A stretch of DNA of 64,000 nt from Latrodectus hesperus (GCA_037975125.1 JAJQOW010000023.1:411501-475500), one strand, 5' to 3'; positions 51,844-64,000 are shown, counted from the first letter of the stretch. Translations and numbers: made by a program. Notes: generated by a model not told the origin, from the sequence alone.

Positions 51844-52125
51844 GCATTCCGATACATACATACATAGCGATGTAGGTGAGCCCCAAACTATACTTATAGA
51901 CTAACGGGTTTGGAAAACTCGTCCATCACCAAATGCTTCGTAATTTTGAATTACGGTCAGGTGACGAGGTCACACCTGAGTTGGCTCTCTCTTTTCCACA
52001 TCCACGCCACATCAGTTGAAGGACTTTGTACGTCACATATTAACGTGGACACGTCCCCAACCCACGGAGCTTCAGCAACCCAGTGAGGGCGAGTACATGA
52101 TCACCCTCCTGCATTCCGATACATA
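51844..52125 (-). mobile_element. SINE-C, 5'-truncated copy with perfect 15-bp target duplication
   Basis: The body 51859-52110 shares the region GCTTCGTAATTTTGA to GATCACCCTCC with 32742-32935 of the chimeric SINE. Exact 15-bp duplications GCATTCCGATACATA at 51844-51858 and 52111-52125. Its 3' tail (low-coordinate side, reverse complement ending CATCGCTATGTATG) is different from the SINE-B tail carried by the other copy. Confidence 0.88.
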
Positions 52126-53409
52126 AAATTATAACATTTTTGATGTGTTATATAAAAATAGCAATTTATATAGTCACCATATTTAGTCAAATTTTAGCTG
52201 GTATTCAACGCTCTTTCGTTCTTCAGTTAGTAATTAAGCATGTTCAAAAGGCGGTATACCTGTAGAATAATAGAGACGATAGAATAAATGCAATTTTAAT
52301 GGGTCATTTAAGAAACCTTGAACTTTGCACTCAGTGTGTGGGTGACCATTGTTCTGTTGAAATGTGGCCACAGTCAAAAACTGAATGTAAAAAAATTTTA
52401 GCAGGTTGCAAATTTTTAGAGATGTACTCTACAGAGCAGTATATTCGTCGTATTCACTGATGGCTAGGGTACTTAAAAAGGGTCGTTTTTGTTGTTGCAC
52501 TAGTATACTTCCTTGAATCTAGCCCTAAATTGGGATCTACCTAATTAAAATGAATCTGGTAGTATTGTCTTTCAAGTGAATTGATATCTCTAAAGATAGA
52601 AAACCAAGTTTGGGGATCTCTTTTTTAGTCCTAAGAGAGCCTATCACTGAGGGCTCCACTACATAAGATGCGATCATTTCTTGCTCTTTGTATTAGCAAA
52701 AGATTAAATAGACCTATGTCCGGAGATTGGAAATAAAAATAAATTTCACTGTATTGATTTATCATACTTTGAGAGACATATTTTACTAGGTAAAAGGTAC
52801 AAAATTCAACACCAACAACTGTTGAATAATAAGAAATGGATGACGTTTTCTGCTTAAAGTGGTATAAATTCCTAGCATCTGTATTTATCTAGGTATATGC
52901 TTGGAAATTTTACGAGATTTCTCACTTTCCAAACGTGAATATATAACCTATTATTTATCAAAAAACTATTTCCAAAAGAAAATGCAGATGACTAAATGAT
53001 TTACAACAATCTCCTGCTGCTAATTTATTCACTACGAGTACCTGTCATAATAATCACGTGGTTTGAACAATTATGTGATGGACAACATCGTCTATCATAC
53101 ATTGTGCATTGAAAATGTATTTTCGTACTTTAGCAATGCATTAGTTTTTTTTCCCTAACGTTTAAAAGAGCGATTAAGTACTTCAGTTTTTGTACTTGTA
53201 AATTTATTATTCAAAAATAGCTCTACAAAAATAAAATAAAAATATATTGCACTCATCCCCTTTGAAATTAGAAAAATTATATTTTGATAGGCAACTGAAT
53301 TAGGAATATTTTGAATTATGCAAGTTTTAAGTGGTGTTCAAGCCGGTAGTGACTTGCAAATGGCATAGTCAAAGTTTATCAAGATTAGGACTATTGCTCA
53401 TTGTATCGT
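52126..53409. other. AT-rich DNA with a decayed SINE-D 3' end
   Basis: A minus-strand SINE-D remnant lies at about 52487-52640 (TTGTTGTTGCACTAGTATAC start on the plus strand). Nothing else recognised. Confidence 0.55.
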
Positions 53410-53860
53410 AATCAAAAGCAAAATGTCAAAGACTAAGGATCTGTGCACATTTGGTCAATGAATCACTCCATTTCAGAAATGGTGAAAAGATTTGAATTCT
53501 CAGGTATTCAAGGGTGTACCTTGATATAATAGCATAGGAGAATCCAAAACTCGGTACCGATAAAATTATCAATGGGTCGACTAGCGTGGGCAACAATGCG
53601 GGAATAGTGTTGGTTCAATGCAGGAATGGCATAAACTACCAAAAAATAGCAAATAACCCGTCAATTTAATTCTGATGCTCAACAATCTTTAAGCAGCTAC
53701 ACGAGACTAATTTCTCTCAATGTGGTAACGGAGTCAATACTCTACAAGATTAATTTTATTTCCGCCTTAGAACAAGGAACAAAGATTAGCATGGACCCAG
53801 GAGCATCGAAAAGAGACCATTAAGATGTAGAATAATGTTATTCTTTTAAGCACTAATTAT
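53410..53860 (+). pseudogene. Tc1-like transposase N-terminal relic
   Basis: Broken frames read in the order expected for a Tc1-type transposase: MSKTKDLCTFGQ near 53421, a stretch ending ISLNVVTESILYKINF (helix before the catalytic domain) near 53710-53755, then RLAWTQEHRKETIKM near 53785-53830, which corresponds to the family's 'RLxWAxEHxxWT' just before the first catalytic Asp. Many stops and frameshifts. No inverted repeat ends were found. Old fragment; subfamily not determined. Confidence 0.5.
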
Positions 53861-54079
53861 AGTTGGATTAACTATGCCGATGATTAAATTTATGTGCTTT
53901 GTAAATTATATGAAATGCTTTTTTTTCTGTTCAGTCAGCACACACGGAGAGCGAAACCCTCAAAGATAATAATTCTAGAATTCTTTTGAGAGGATGTGGC
54001 AGATTACATGTTACTGTGCAATAAAGTTAAATTAATGGATTTTATTTTACATTACTTCCCTTTTATTCATTGTTATAAT

Positions 54080-54365
54080 GCCGCAAACTTTAGTTGTTGA
54101 TATGTTGTTGTCCTCAGCAGTTATCCTAGTCAGTTACCGGAATTGACATCATTGATACAAGTCTACAAAATACTTTGACAGAGTAATATATCAAAATCCA
54201 AATGTTACAATGCTTATTAGTTGCCGCAAACTTTAGTTGTTGATATGTTGCTGTCCTCAGCAGTTATCCTAGTCAGGAATGACTTAACCAGAATTGACAT
54301 CATAGATACAAAACACACCTTGACGCAGTAATGCATCAAAATCCGAATGTTTCCAATTCGGCAGG
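54080..54365. repeat. Tandem duplication, period 143 bp
   Basis: GCCGCAAACTTTAGTTGTTG begins at 54080 and again at 54223. Both copies continue through TCAGCAGTTATCCTAGTCAG and ATCAAAATCC(A/G)AATGTT with small indels. Confidence 0.9.
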
Positions 54366-54478
54366 CTTTGACAATCTCACACCGATCAGCGAACATTATT
54401 TGTTACAAATTTCAGACTCTATTTACTTTTTTCATTAAAATGAGTTACTTCATAAAACTTATTAGGCTAAAACCTTTT

Positions 54479-54899
54479 AGATTGACAACAGCCAGCTATG
54501 ACTAGCTTTATCAAAACCTACCATCAAGAATTTCAACTGTAATCATATAACCTATAGTCCCAAATTAACTCATCATTCACTTATACTCAAATCAACCCTA
54601 AAAAAATTTCTATTATTTACATATCGTAACTATAGGAATTATATATTTTGTTTCCTCCTCTTCATTCATCATGAAATATTTCATGATTTATTTCATTAAG
54701 ATTCTTCATTAGTCTTATTTAGCTAATTCCTCTTAGATTGACACCCATCAGCTAATTAGTTTTTTTTTTTAATTTACAGTCTAGAATTTCAATTGCAATC
54801 ATAAGTTCTAATCTCCTAAATTACCTCATTATTAACTTATACCAAATAGATCCTAAAAAATCCATGATTACTTATAGCTAAGACTATTTGAATTATAAA
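54479..54899. repeat. Diverged tandem duplication, period about 256 bp, hosting a Tc1 insertion
   Basis: AGATTGACAACAGCCAGCTA at 54479 matches AGATTGACACCCATCAGCTA at 54735, and the similarity continues through GAATTTCAA(C/T)TG to GACTATTTGAATTATA at about 54897. It resumes on the far side of the Tc1 element, at 56331 (ATTTTATTTCGTCCTCTTCA), matching ATTTTGTTTCCTCCTCTTCA near 54645. The first copy is thus the empty site of the Tc1 insertion in the second. Confidence 0.8.
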
Positions 54900-56322
54900 C
54901 ACTGCAGGCCCCAGTAAATGCAAATCCCTGAAGGAAGCCTGCAAATAACATGAAACTTACAACATGCGTTAGCGGAGGTGAGATATGCAAATGATTAGAA
55001 ATACACCCATCAAATGCAAATGATTCGACGCACATCACGCACGCCTGTGGCCCCACTTCAAAGCGTTATTTAAGGCTTCGATATTTTGACAATTTCAAGT
55101 TCAACAATTGTGTTTTTTGTTGTGGTATTCTATAAAAAAATGATCAATTATGCTTCGTAGAAAATAGCGAAAAATTTTTGATCAAGTATCCGAGTTCGAC
55201 AGAGGAAGAATAGTGGCCTACCGAGATTATGGATTATCTTTTAGGGAAATCGGTAGTCGTGTTGGACGAAACCAAACAACTTTAATATGGATATGTGATC
55301 TTTGGATGCAGGAGGGTATGACGGACCGACGTGTCCGATCGCATCCACCTCAGTGCACCACTTCTCGTGATGACATGCAAATTGTGCATATGGTAATGAT
55401 GGATCGCTCAGTTACATCATGAACCATAGCACAGTACCTTCAGTCTGTAACGCATCATCCAGTATCTACGCAAACCTTTCGACACCGTTTACAGCAACGT
55501 AGTCTATCCACAAGACGTCCATTGCTTTGTCTACCCCTGACGCAGAAACACAGATGTCTCCGCCACCAATGGTGCGATGAAAGAAGGATATGGACGGCAG
55601 AATGGAATAAAATTTTCATTATTGACGAGTCATGTTTCTGTCTGCAACACCACAATGGTCGCATCCGAGTGTTCATGCACCGTGGAGAGCGGATGTTGAA
55701 CAGCTGCGTTATGCACCGCCACACTGGTCCTACACCGGGTATTATGGTATGGGGTGTTATAGTATATCACTCTCACACCTCACTAATACGTATTGCTGGT
55801 ACTTTAAACAGCCAGCGTATATCTTCGAGATGTTGGAGTCAGTTGTCCTTCCTTACCTTCAGAACTAGCCCACAACTATATTTCAACAGGATGATGCGTG
55901 ACCACACGTTGCAGGTATTGTCCAAGGGTTCTTCGTCAATCGTCAGATTGAATTGCTTCCCTGGTAGGGTCACTATCCAGATCTTTCGCCAATAGAAAGC
56001 ATGTGGTCAATGGTTGCTCAACGATTGACCCAGATTACATCCCCAGCGGCCACACCATATCAACTTTGGCATCGTGTAAAAGCTCCTTGGTCCGCTGTAC
56101 CCCAAGAACATATTCGAAGTCTATTTGAATCAATGCCGAACCGTGTGTCAACGGTGTTCTACAACAATGGCGGCTACTCTGGCTACTGATTTTGGCAGAA
56201 ACTACACTTCACAGAAGTTTATAAATTTAATCATTTGATACTTGGTCAACATGTTATCGACATAAATTTTATTGTGATATTTCTTGTCTTTCTTGGTGTT
56301 GAAATTTGGATGGCCAGTAGTG
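54900..56322 (+). mobile_element. Tc1-like transposon 2, decayed
   Basis: About 1423 bp. The right end reads CACCAAGA on the inner side and GGATGGCCAGTAGTG at the tip (reverse complement CACTACTGGCCATCC), nearly the same outer end as the Tc1 element at 22575-23983. The left end (CACTGCAGGCCCCAGTAAAT) is a diverged match, about 17 of 28 positions. A (TG)n tract has grown at the right border, obscuring the target duplication. The empty-site copy (see 54479-54899) supports these limits. Confidence 0.82.
55150..56189 (+). pseudogene. Tc1-like transposase 2 with stops and frameshifts
   Basis: Starts MLRRK then a stop, and continues VSEFDRGRIVAYRDYGLSFR, the paired-type helix-turn-helix. The catalytic domain shows the first Asp in FIIDESCF (near 55620) and the GPTPGIMVWGVI core. 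The second motif reads Q-D-D-A-stop-P-H-V-A near 55895: the Asp is there but the following Arg codon CGA has become TGA. The third acidic residue is kept in YPDLSPIESMW (near 55985). Another CGA-to-TGA change is likely in 'TS-stop-TI' near 55421. Frameshifts fall near 55850 and 55970. The C-terminus NNGGYSGY ends at 56189. It is related to, but clearly diverged from, the transposase at 22733-23751. Inactive. Confidence 0.9.
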
Positions 56323-56330
56323 TGTGTGTG

Positions 56331-58251
56331 TGTATTTTATTTCGTCCTCTTCATTCACCATCAAGTATTCCATCATAAATGAAGAGATTAGATGTTATCC
56401 TCTGTCCCATAGAAAAGTTGAACTACCAGTTAAAAATCGGCTTCAAACGGACTCTGAGAGAACCAGCTCTGAAACTATTTACGAATTAATCAACAATTAT
56501 CCATTTTGCAACGCTATGCCATTTTTGACCTACTAATATGATGCAGAGTGTTTATTATTATATAACTTAATTCTGCTGGCAAATGAAGCTTTAAACATAT
56601 TATTTAATGCTTAATATATCTCGAAATTATTTAATGTACCGTCATTTATTGAATAGAGGTTTCTCCAAAGTTTCTGTGACTTAAAATTATAATGAATTTG
56701 TTTAACAGCGCCCCTTTTATTTTTAATACTTATCCGTACAACATACTAAACGGAGATAATGAAGTGAAAATACTAAATATAATAAGCAGATGGAACATAT
56801 GTTCAATAGATAATTTAAAATTTAAAAGAAGCATAGAATAAAAGGAAAATGAAACGAAGTACCAACATGGCCAGCTTCTTCAGGGGTGTGTTAACCATAT
56901 TGGCACAAAGCATGGCTTTTCTACACTGACTCTAGACTGAAGTCTTAATGAAACCAATACACCCCAAAACCACACTAAAAATATCAAACTAAAATAGAGG
57001 AAATAAATGTCAAGCTAAAATATAAGCTGAAATATAATTTTAAATCCAAAGTTGCCAAAATACACAGTTAAATTATACATAGTAATCAAAATCAAATCCA
57101 GTTCCAAGCCCTTAAGAATTGCAAATAAATATATAAATTTAAAGACTAAGTGTAAACACAATTGGCAATTCAAGCTTCTTATAAGACCTTCAAGGCTTGG
57201 GGGACTCTTCTGTAGTTATAATATTCTCCGTTTAATATTTGATTAATATTTTATAAAAATTTACTATTAATTATATATTTTAGTAATTCTCTATTTAAGC
57301 TTCTTTCGCGCTGAATGTATCTCCTTTTATGGATTCTTTTAATGCTATTTTTGAATCGTAAATTCGTGATCCATCTGAATATACAAATGAAAAACGTAAT
57401 GCAAATATTACTCTCTTCTTCATGTGCAATGGTTATTTGGTAAGGCCGTCTCACGTGACAGCTAAAATTAAATTATGACTGCATGCAGGTGAACAACAAA
57501 GCGTAAATTATGCAATGAAGTATTGAGGACTGCTACTAACTGAGAAAGATTCATAAGGATTGATTTGTGTGAGAGAGATTCATCCGTGGCATTCCTATTC
57601 AAATTATGAGCTACTTAGAGAATGACACAAAATATTCAATTTCGTGTTTACACATTGATTGATGCCGTTTGCTTCTACAAACATGTGGTATAGAAATCTA
57701 GCCTTGACATTTAATATGACATAAACTGTAAATTTCATTAAAATCAACATTAAAAAATCATTGGAAAACTAAAATTATATCATAATATTGATTTTGTGTA
57801 AAATTAAGATGTTTACTTGCAGTTTGAGAATTTATCTCCAAGCTTAACTCAAACTGAAACAAATTGGGTTTGAAATTTTGTTTTTCAAAAATAATGAATA
57901 ATAATAATTAATTGATAATAATGAATAATAATTTTTAATAATAAAAATAATTATATAATTTAAATTTTATTTTTTAAAAATAAATTTAAAAAATACTCTT
58001 TTTAATTCTAAATAGTAATGACTGAATCAATTGTGAATTCCAAAGTAAGCTAGATATTAAAAAAATTCTGTTCATTTGAGAACAAAATATTTAAAAAAAA
58101 TTAGCACATAAAGTATTAATCAATCAGCTAGTTTATTTATTTTTTATGAAATGTAAGTTTCAGGGAAGCACATGTTGATTATAAATAACACTCATTACGT
58201 AGTTACAGGCAATACATTGAAAAATATGCTCATGTCATACAATGGTTCACA
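56331..58251. other. AT-rich DNA with a possible repeat with inverted ends
   Basis: A balanced-composition segment at about 56745-57236 has TAAACGGAGA near its left end and TCTCCGTTTA near its right end (10-bp inverted repeat) and could be a small transposon. Nothing else recognised. Confidence 0.4.
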
Positions 58252-58291
58252 CATTCTATTAAAAGCATGTTAACATGCTTTTAATAGAATG
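58252..58291. repeat. Perfect 40-bp palindrome
   Basis: CATTCTATTAAAAGCATGTT followed at once by its exact reverse complement, no spacer. Could extrude as a cruciform. Confidence 0.97.
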
Positions 58292-58585
58292 ATATGTATA
58301 TTCTGATAAGAAAGTGAAAAGGTAGAGAGTTTTCAATTTCCCTCTTATTTTGAAAGCTGCATTGTTTGCTCATAAAGGAATTATTAATGCGTGCATTTTA
58401 ATATTTTATTATAGTAGGTAAACAAAATAGTTCTTTCCGTTTTCTCCTTGCCATTGAATGAGGTGATAATAAGTATGCAAATTAATGCCTAACGGGATTG
58501 AGACACCGATCAATCGAAGGTAGGAATATCAGTCGTTATAAAAATAAGTCCACTGTGAACATTAAAAAAAAATAAGCACTAATGC
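58292..58585. other. AT-rich spacer, nothing recognised
   Basis: No feature seen. Confidence 0.6.
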
Positions 58586-59015
58586 TACTAATGGGCCAAA
58601 CGGTCACTGCGGACCTATAACCAGCAACAGGAACTTGTGCAACTAGCATTGCAACAGAAGGAGTCAATTAGCATTGCAACAGAAGCAACTAGCTTTGCAA
58701 CACTGGTTAATCGCAAGGGTGTACTGTTCTTGATCGATATCACGTGGCAGAATTTCAAACGGGTAGCCAGGAATACCATACAGCGACTTGGTTGGGAGAC
58801 TTTGTGATGTATTCCTTACTCACCAGACCTTCCACCATCAGATTACCAAATATTCCACTCAATGAACAATCATCTTCGTGGAAAATCCTTCACGATTGAA
58901 GTAGACTTGAACCAAGCACGGACTTCTTTGCGTCCAAAACCCGAAGTGTTCTGCACAACTGGAGACACGTTGGCAGAAAGTGCTGGATGTCGATGATGAT
59001 TACTTCGATGACGAA
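58586..59015 (+). pseudogene. Mariner transposase C-terminal relic
   Basis: GQTVTADL near 58593 corresponds to the segment before the second catalytic motif. That motif is decayed (FLIDITWQNFKRVARNTIQR near 58725-58780; the family has 'LHDNARPHVAR'). Then IPYSPDLPPSDYQIFHSMN near 58810-58865 keeps the third catalytic Asp, followed by HLRGKSFTIEVDLNQAR and, after a frameshift, RWQKVLDVDDDYFDD near 58970-59010. A frame change also lies near 58800. No terminal repeats were found. This is a different mariner lineage from those at 27722-28410 and 39845-40737, judging by the ending motif. Confidence 0.8.
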
Positions 59016-60062
59016 CAAGGCTATATTTCCTGTAGATCATGTTCGTTTGGATTATTGAAAACTGCAAGAGCTTCCTTGTAGATAACCTATAAAACCAAGA
59101 CTGTTACAAGGCTTTCTACAAAATCAATTGGTTATTCAATTGTTTTCTGTCACATTACAATGCAAAAAGAACACGACATCATGTGAATTTTCAAATAATC
59201 AAACGAAAGTGAATATCTTACAATATTATTTAGAATCTACAATAAACATAAAAACACTCACTATAATCTCAACAGGAATCAAGTCATTTATCTTTTGAAC
59301 ACTATTCATTCTCATTAGAACTGAAAGCATTTTGAAAAAGATTCCCCGAAATAAAATGGCACATCATTAAAAGATTGAAACAGCTGTATTAATTACAATA
59401 CAGCACAGGTAGGAGTTTAATCAGTAATAATCCATTTTGATTTGAGAGAAAATATCACATGATTTTACTCTTCTTCGAAGGAAGAATTCAGAAATGTACT
59501 CATTTCTAGGTATTTAAAGAGTCAATACTCTTTTAAAAGTTAAATGAAAAATAAGTAAATTTTATTTTTACCTTTAGATCTGAAAATTTTAGTATTAGTT
59601 TGAAATTATTCTTAACAAATTTCAATTATCATGACTCAATGTTTCAAAGAGATTATTTTTAAATTGTTATGTTTCAAACTGGAGTTTTGAGTTGGAACGC
59701 AACAATTATGAATATGCCAGTTTTATGAAAATGAGTTTATTTCCAATTTTATTTTAAATTGGTTCCCTTTAACTTAGAACCGGTAATTTTGATCATGTGC
59801 GCAGTACTGCTATATCTGCTTTACTATTTATATTTGATGATATCTGATTTTTAACTATGCAATTATATCCAATTTCTTAAGAAGATTCATAACTTGCTCT
59901 AAGAGGAAGCGAGTGGGTAAAGGGCTAGTCAGTGCAATGTAAACTAAGATACAAATGGGTAATTTAAGATTAAAATATGGTCGAACGAAAATTTTCTTCT
60001 ATAAACTATTTTTAGCAGCATTTTGTATGCACCCACATAAGAATTGAGAGCAAACATGTCAA
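59016..60062. other. AT-rich DNA, nothing recognised
   Basis: The first 100 bp may hold the 3' end of the mariner relic. No other feature. Confidence 0.55.
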
Positions 60063-60425
60063 TCAACAAGCCAAGCTCGCTATGCCATTGGCTATGCGAA
60101 TTTAAGTCAGAAAGGCGCGTCTTTCGTTTTAACCAGAGCACCACGAAGGGGAGAGTATATCTTTGCTCTGAGACTTATTCAATAGAGGGCACCACCAGAA
60201 GACCCACTTCCTCAATTTTGACTTTGATCTGAAGGGAGAAGAAATTTTCTCCAGACCATTACACGCATTATAACTACTCAACGATCGCCCTCAGGACTTT
60301 CGACTCCATAGATTCAACGAACACGTGCATCGCATGTACTTGGTGGGTCTTAGGCGGCATTGGAAATTGAACCCCGTCCTTCTGGAAGAAAAGATGATAC
60401 CCTCACCACTAGACTATCATGGCCC
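60063..60425 (-). mobile_element. SINE-B, near full-length copy on the minus strand
   Basis: The reverse complement starts GGGCCATGATAGTCTAGTGG (A box) with the B-box-like GGTTCAATTTCC, and runs through AAGACCCACCAAGTACATGC to GCGAGCTTGGCTTGTTGATT. The last 20 bp of the usual tail are missing. It aligns along its length with 17786-18160. No clear target duplication, so older than the copy at 43.2 kb. Confidence 0.87.
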
Positions 60426-63400
60426 AACAAAAATATTTAAAACATGTTATTAGACAATAACTTCTATATGCGACATCCATTAAATCAAATATAATTTTTC
60501 AGAGAAGAGAAAAATATTTTCTGTCTTGCGATGCAGCGAAAATAAAGGCATTATTAATTAATAAAGTACAATTTTCCAGCGATTAAAAACGTGATTTATA
60601 AATTAGTTATTTTGATTAAGAAATTCTTTTTGATTAAAAGTTGTTGCCTCTCTTTTTCATGAAATTTAAAAAGTGTTAGCAATAAAGATTTCGTAACTCA
60701 AGCATGAACTATTAATTAAACTCGGGATTTTCTCTTGAATATATCCCAAAACAAAAAAAATGCAGTTTACTGTATTTTTTAATTATTATGAAATGATCCC
60801 TTTTTGACTGCTTTCAGAATATTCAGATATTGAAGACCATCCTTGGTAATTTGTTAAAATTTAAAGAAGTTAATATTTAGTTTATAAACAGTTCTTAAAA
60901 TTAAATATAACAAGGAAATTAAATTCACTTTACAAATATTTAATTAATATTTCATCATCATTTTCATTTCATTTTTCTGAATCATATTTACTTCTAAAGA
61001 AAGTCTATACTTTCTATATCAAATTCGGGTATTCTGTTCAACAATTCTTAATCTAATAGATAAATCCACGTGTTTCAGATTAAGAATTCAAGAGCAAAAT
61101 CTTCATTCTAAAAATTAAATGTTCTTCATGGTTAAAATTATTTTCGATTTTAGTCAAAAACTGTGATTCATTTATAAAATAATTTATAGGAGTGCTATTA
61201 CTATTTGTGTTTCATGACAGCATAACATTTTACAATAAAACTTAATGTGATGCTGCCATCTAGTGTTTTAGAGTAAAATCAAAAGTCTACAAATTAAAAA
61301 AAATGAATTTAGTATAAATAAGGTTATTTAAGTTAAAAATGAATGAGATGCGTGAAAATACGAATTAATCTTAGCAAAAATTTGCAAATTACACATTTTT
61401 ATTTAATTTGCTTTTTCGTATGGTATGCGAAACCTTTCTTAATGGGCATTCCAAATCCCATATTTTATCAATCCTAACGCATTTCCATATTTTATTAAGC
61501 TTAAAATTATCATTTACTTTTATACATGATAATTCCTTTTTCAATAAAACAAATATTATACTTATTTTGTATTTAGCTTTTACAGATAACTTTTACATTT
61601 TTTGTCTTAATCTGAGTAAATTAAATATTATAAAATGATAATGAGCCGAACATTTCCATTGTTAACCCAAAGCAAAATCCTATTTCACAATTACAATTAT
61701 AAAAATAAGTATTATTACTTGAAAAAAATTCGTGTTATCGAAACTCTTTATTTAATGATAAATAAAATGTTCACTTTATTGACTAAAATTTTCAATGTTT
61801 CAAGAAATATTTTAATATTATCAATATTTATTTTTGTCGAAATAAATTTGACTGTAAGTAACCGAAAAGGATAAAAAAATAATAAGTTACAACAATTTTT
61901 TAAAAAAGAATGCTATTTTCAGAGTAAAATTGTAACTACTTAAATGAATTATTATAAATTAAATAATTATAAAATGAAAGATACATACGTCGACTTAGAA
62001 AAAATCTTTAGGAACTGCAAAAAGTTATGTTGAAAGGAATTGCAGAAATAATATTTAACAATAAGTCAACAATTATTAATCTGTAAATCAACTCTCTTTC
62101 TCAAAGATTTTATTCCACTTTATCTTACTTTTCCGCAAAATTTGATTTTCTAGCATTTTTATTATTTTTTATGTTTTTTTTATCTAAATAGACTTTAAGC
62201 TTTATTTTCATATTAGATTTTATACATAATAATTTAAAAAGAAAGGTAATTTACAAAATTTTTTTTAAATATTTATTCATTTACAATCAAATTGATTCAA
62301 ATAAAATTTAAGCAAATTCAAATAACACAAAATTATTCGAAGTATTTATTGCATTATACAGTACTAACATACTCGAAATAATTATTAAATTCCCAAGCGT
62401 AGTTTGTCACTTTTGATACATCAATCTTAAAAATAAAATCATTACGTTTAAAGGCAGATGGTTCTTTAAACAAAGTAATTTTTCCCCAGCGTCAAACCAG
62501 AGAACTAGCGAACAATGAATTAGAGTTAGTTTAATTATAAAGAGGAGGATGTTGTAAGACTGTGAAAATGGAAGGCTATCTTTTTTTATGTAAGTGTAAC
62601 TCTGTGATTATCAACAACAAAATCTTGTATGAATTCAATTCCCTTTGTATAGAAAGAGTTTCAGACACAAAATAGGAAAGGGGTAAATACATAAGCCTGA
62701 ACCAACAGTACACTTCCTTTTCTGTAAATAAGATCTGATAAATGAAATCTATAAAAAATAAATAAAAATTAAAAAATTAAAAATGTAAAAAGAATTGAGT
62801 TTTAAAAATGTGTAATTTACTAATAATGAAAAAAAGATATTCTCATTTTATACTCCATTGTAAACATCTATTTCTATGCTATTTACATTAGTTTAGTACT
62901 AATCGAGACCTTATTCCAGCTTGTTTAAATCTAAAATAAAACAATGTTTATTCAGAGCACTAAGTCATTTCCACACAATAAATTTTATTCCCTACCTATA
63001 AATAAATTATTCATGGATTTTGAATCAAAGGTTTTTTCATGCATTCTGAAATAAGTTTCTCAAGAAGCCATTAGGAATAAACTATGGAATAAACTCTAAA
63101 AATTATTTCAATGAATTATTCCAATTGGTATATATTCCATATGTTTGATATGTATTTCATTTTAATCTGTAGAATAAATCTTGAACATCCATTCTTGTTT
63201 CTAAGAATCTATATACGATAACTACTTGCTCCACGAATCTTCAATGTATTGAAATTCATTTTTTTACAAACAAATTGATACAAATATTTCTGATAAATTT
63301 TAATGTAACATTCAATTCTCATTCAGAAATAAAAAAAGGAGATCTTTTACATGATCACAATTTTTAATTATAATTGATCTTTTTGAATAACAAAACATTC

Positions 63401-64000
63401 TTCATTAAAGTAATATATGCGAGAAAGACAAAAGCTGGGTACTTTTTTTTATCCTGATGAAGCACAAATTAATTAATTTACTTTAATAATGCTTAGATTT
63501 TGAGATAAGAAACTGTAATATAAGATTTTAATATATTTATTTTAAAATAACTATTATATTTAATTTTATATCTGTTATTATATAAAAATATAAAAATGAG
63601 AGATAAAGAGACTGTACATATATACATTACATGTGTCTATATAAAAGAAATCTTATCTTTTCATTTTTAACAAAATTGATATTAATTTAATACATAACAT
63701 AAAATCCTACTGTAACCATCCTTTAATATTTTTTCTTTTATTGGTACTTTCTTGAATAAGTTACTACTCTTATTATCGTGAAAATGGATTTTATTTTCAT
63801 TAGTCTGATAAAATGTTCATAATCTTTAATAAATTCTCTTCAGTTTTTAAAAAAATTTAGACATTGTTGAAGATAAATAAATAAACTATTAAATTACATT
63901 TTTTTACGAAATATTTTCTACATTTAATTTTAGAATAAACTTAGTAGCTCCAATAAACAATTTATGAAAAAAATTGAAATGTAATACAATTGATGAATTT
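60426..64000. other. AT-rich DNA, nothing recognised
   Basis: 3.6 kb of low-complexity AT-rich sequence. Open frames at 61408-61874 are composed of AT-rich codons and show no domain. Confidence 0.6.

Noticed and set aside
61408..61874. Two adjacent plus-strand genes
   Set aside because: Composed of Ile, Leu, Asn and Lys codons as expected from AT-rich DNA; no domain.

Overview
The window looks like arthropod nuclear DNA, most probably from a spider or another arachnid. It is very AT-rich, holds almost no conserved protein-coding sequence, and is full of decayed Tc1/mariner and Tigger/pogo DNA transposons, tRNA-derived SINEs, one LINE RNase H relic and long (TA)n tracts. The spider assignment is an inference from the style of the mobile elements (a LINE RNase H tail ending in a 'DFL..Y..M.LV' pattern, and mariner and Tc1 families common in spider genomes). 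No conserved single-copy gene was recognised that would fix the taxon.

Layout. 0-5 kb: AT-rich DNA with a 224-bp tandem repeat split by a 749-bp Tigger/pogo-like element. 5-17 kb: mostly featureless AT-rich DNA with a 34-bp tandem repeat, two strong inverted repeats, a dispersed repeat and one SINE. 17-18.2 kb: a Tc1-like relic next to a tRNA-headed SINE. 20.4-22.2 kb: the first of three GC- and CpG-rich islands without recognisable genes. 22.6-24.0 kb: a complete Tc1-like element with perfect 29-bp terminal inverted repeats and a broken transposase. 25.68-25.82 kb: the only good candidate for a host coding exon. 27.6-33.1 kb: a mariner relic, a cluster of SINEs (inverted pair, chimera, nested), (TA)n and (TG)n tracts and a 96-bp minisatellite. 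33.6-34.7 kb: second GC island. 38.4-41.6 kb: second Tigger-like copy, a SINE, a young mariner with perfect 31-bp ends and an in-frame internal deletion, and a LINE fragment. 43.2 kb: a 5'-truncated SINE with a perfect 14-bp target duplication. 49.5-50.65 kb: third GC island. 51.8-56.3 kb: SINE-C, a Tc1-like relic, two tandem duplications and a second Tc1 element inserted into one of them. 58.2-60.4 kb: a perfect 40-bp palindrome, a mariner relic and a SINE. The last 3.5 kb are AT-rich with nothing recognised.

How it fits together. There is no operon or gene cluster. The simplest reading is a very large intron or intergenic region of a host gene, with a candidate symmetric phase 1-1 exon at 25.7 kb and three island-like segments that could be regulatory or conserved non-coding DNA, into which successive waves of transposons inserted. 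None of the transposases appears able to work: each has a missing catalytic residue, a frameshift or a stop. I do not see a convincing previously undescribed system. The items most worth following up are the candidate exon, the three GC islands, the deletion-derived mariner that still encodes an intact DNA-binding domain, and the chimeric SINE.
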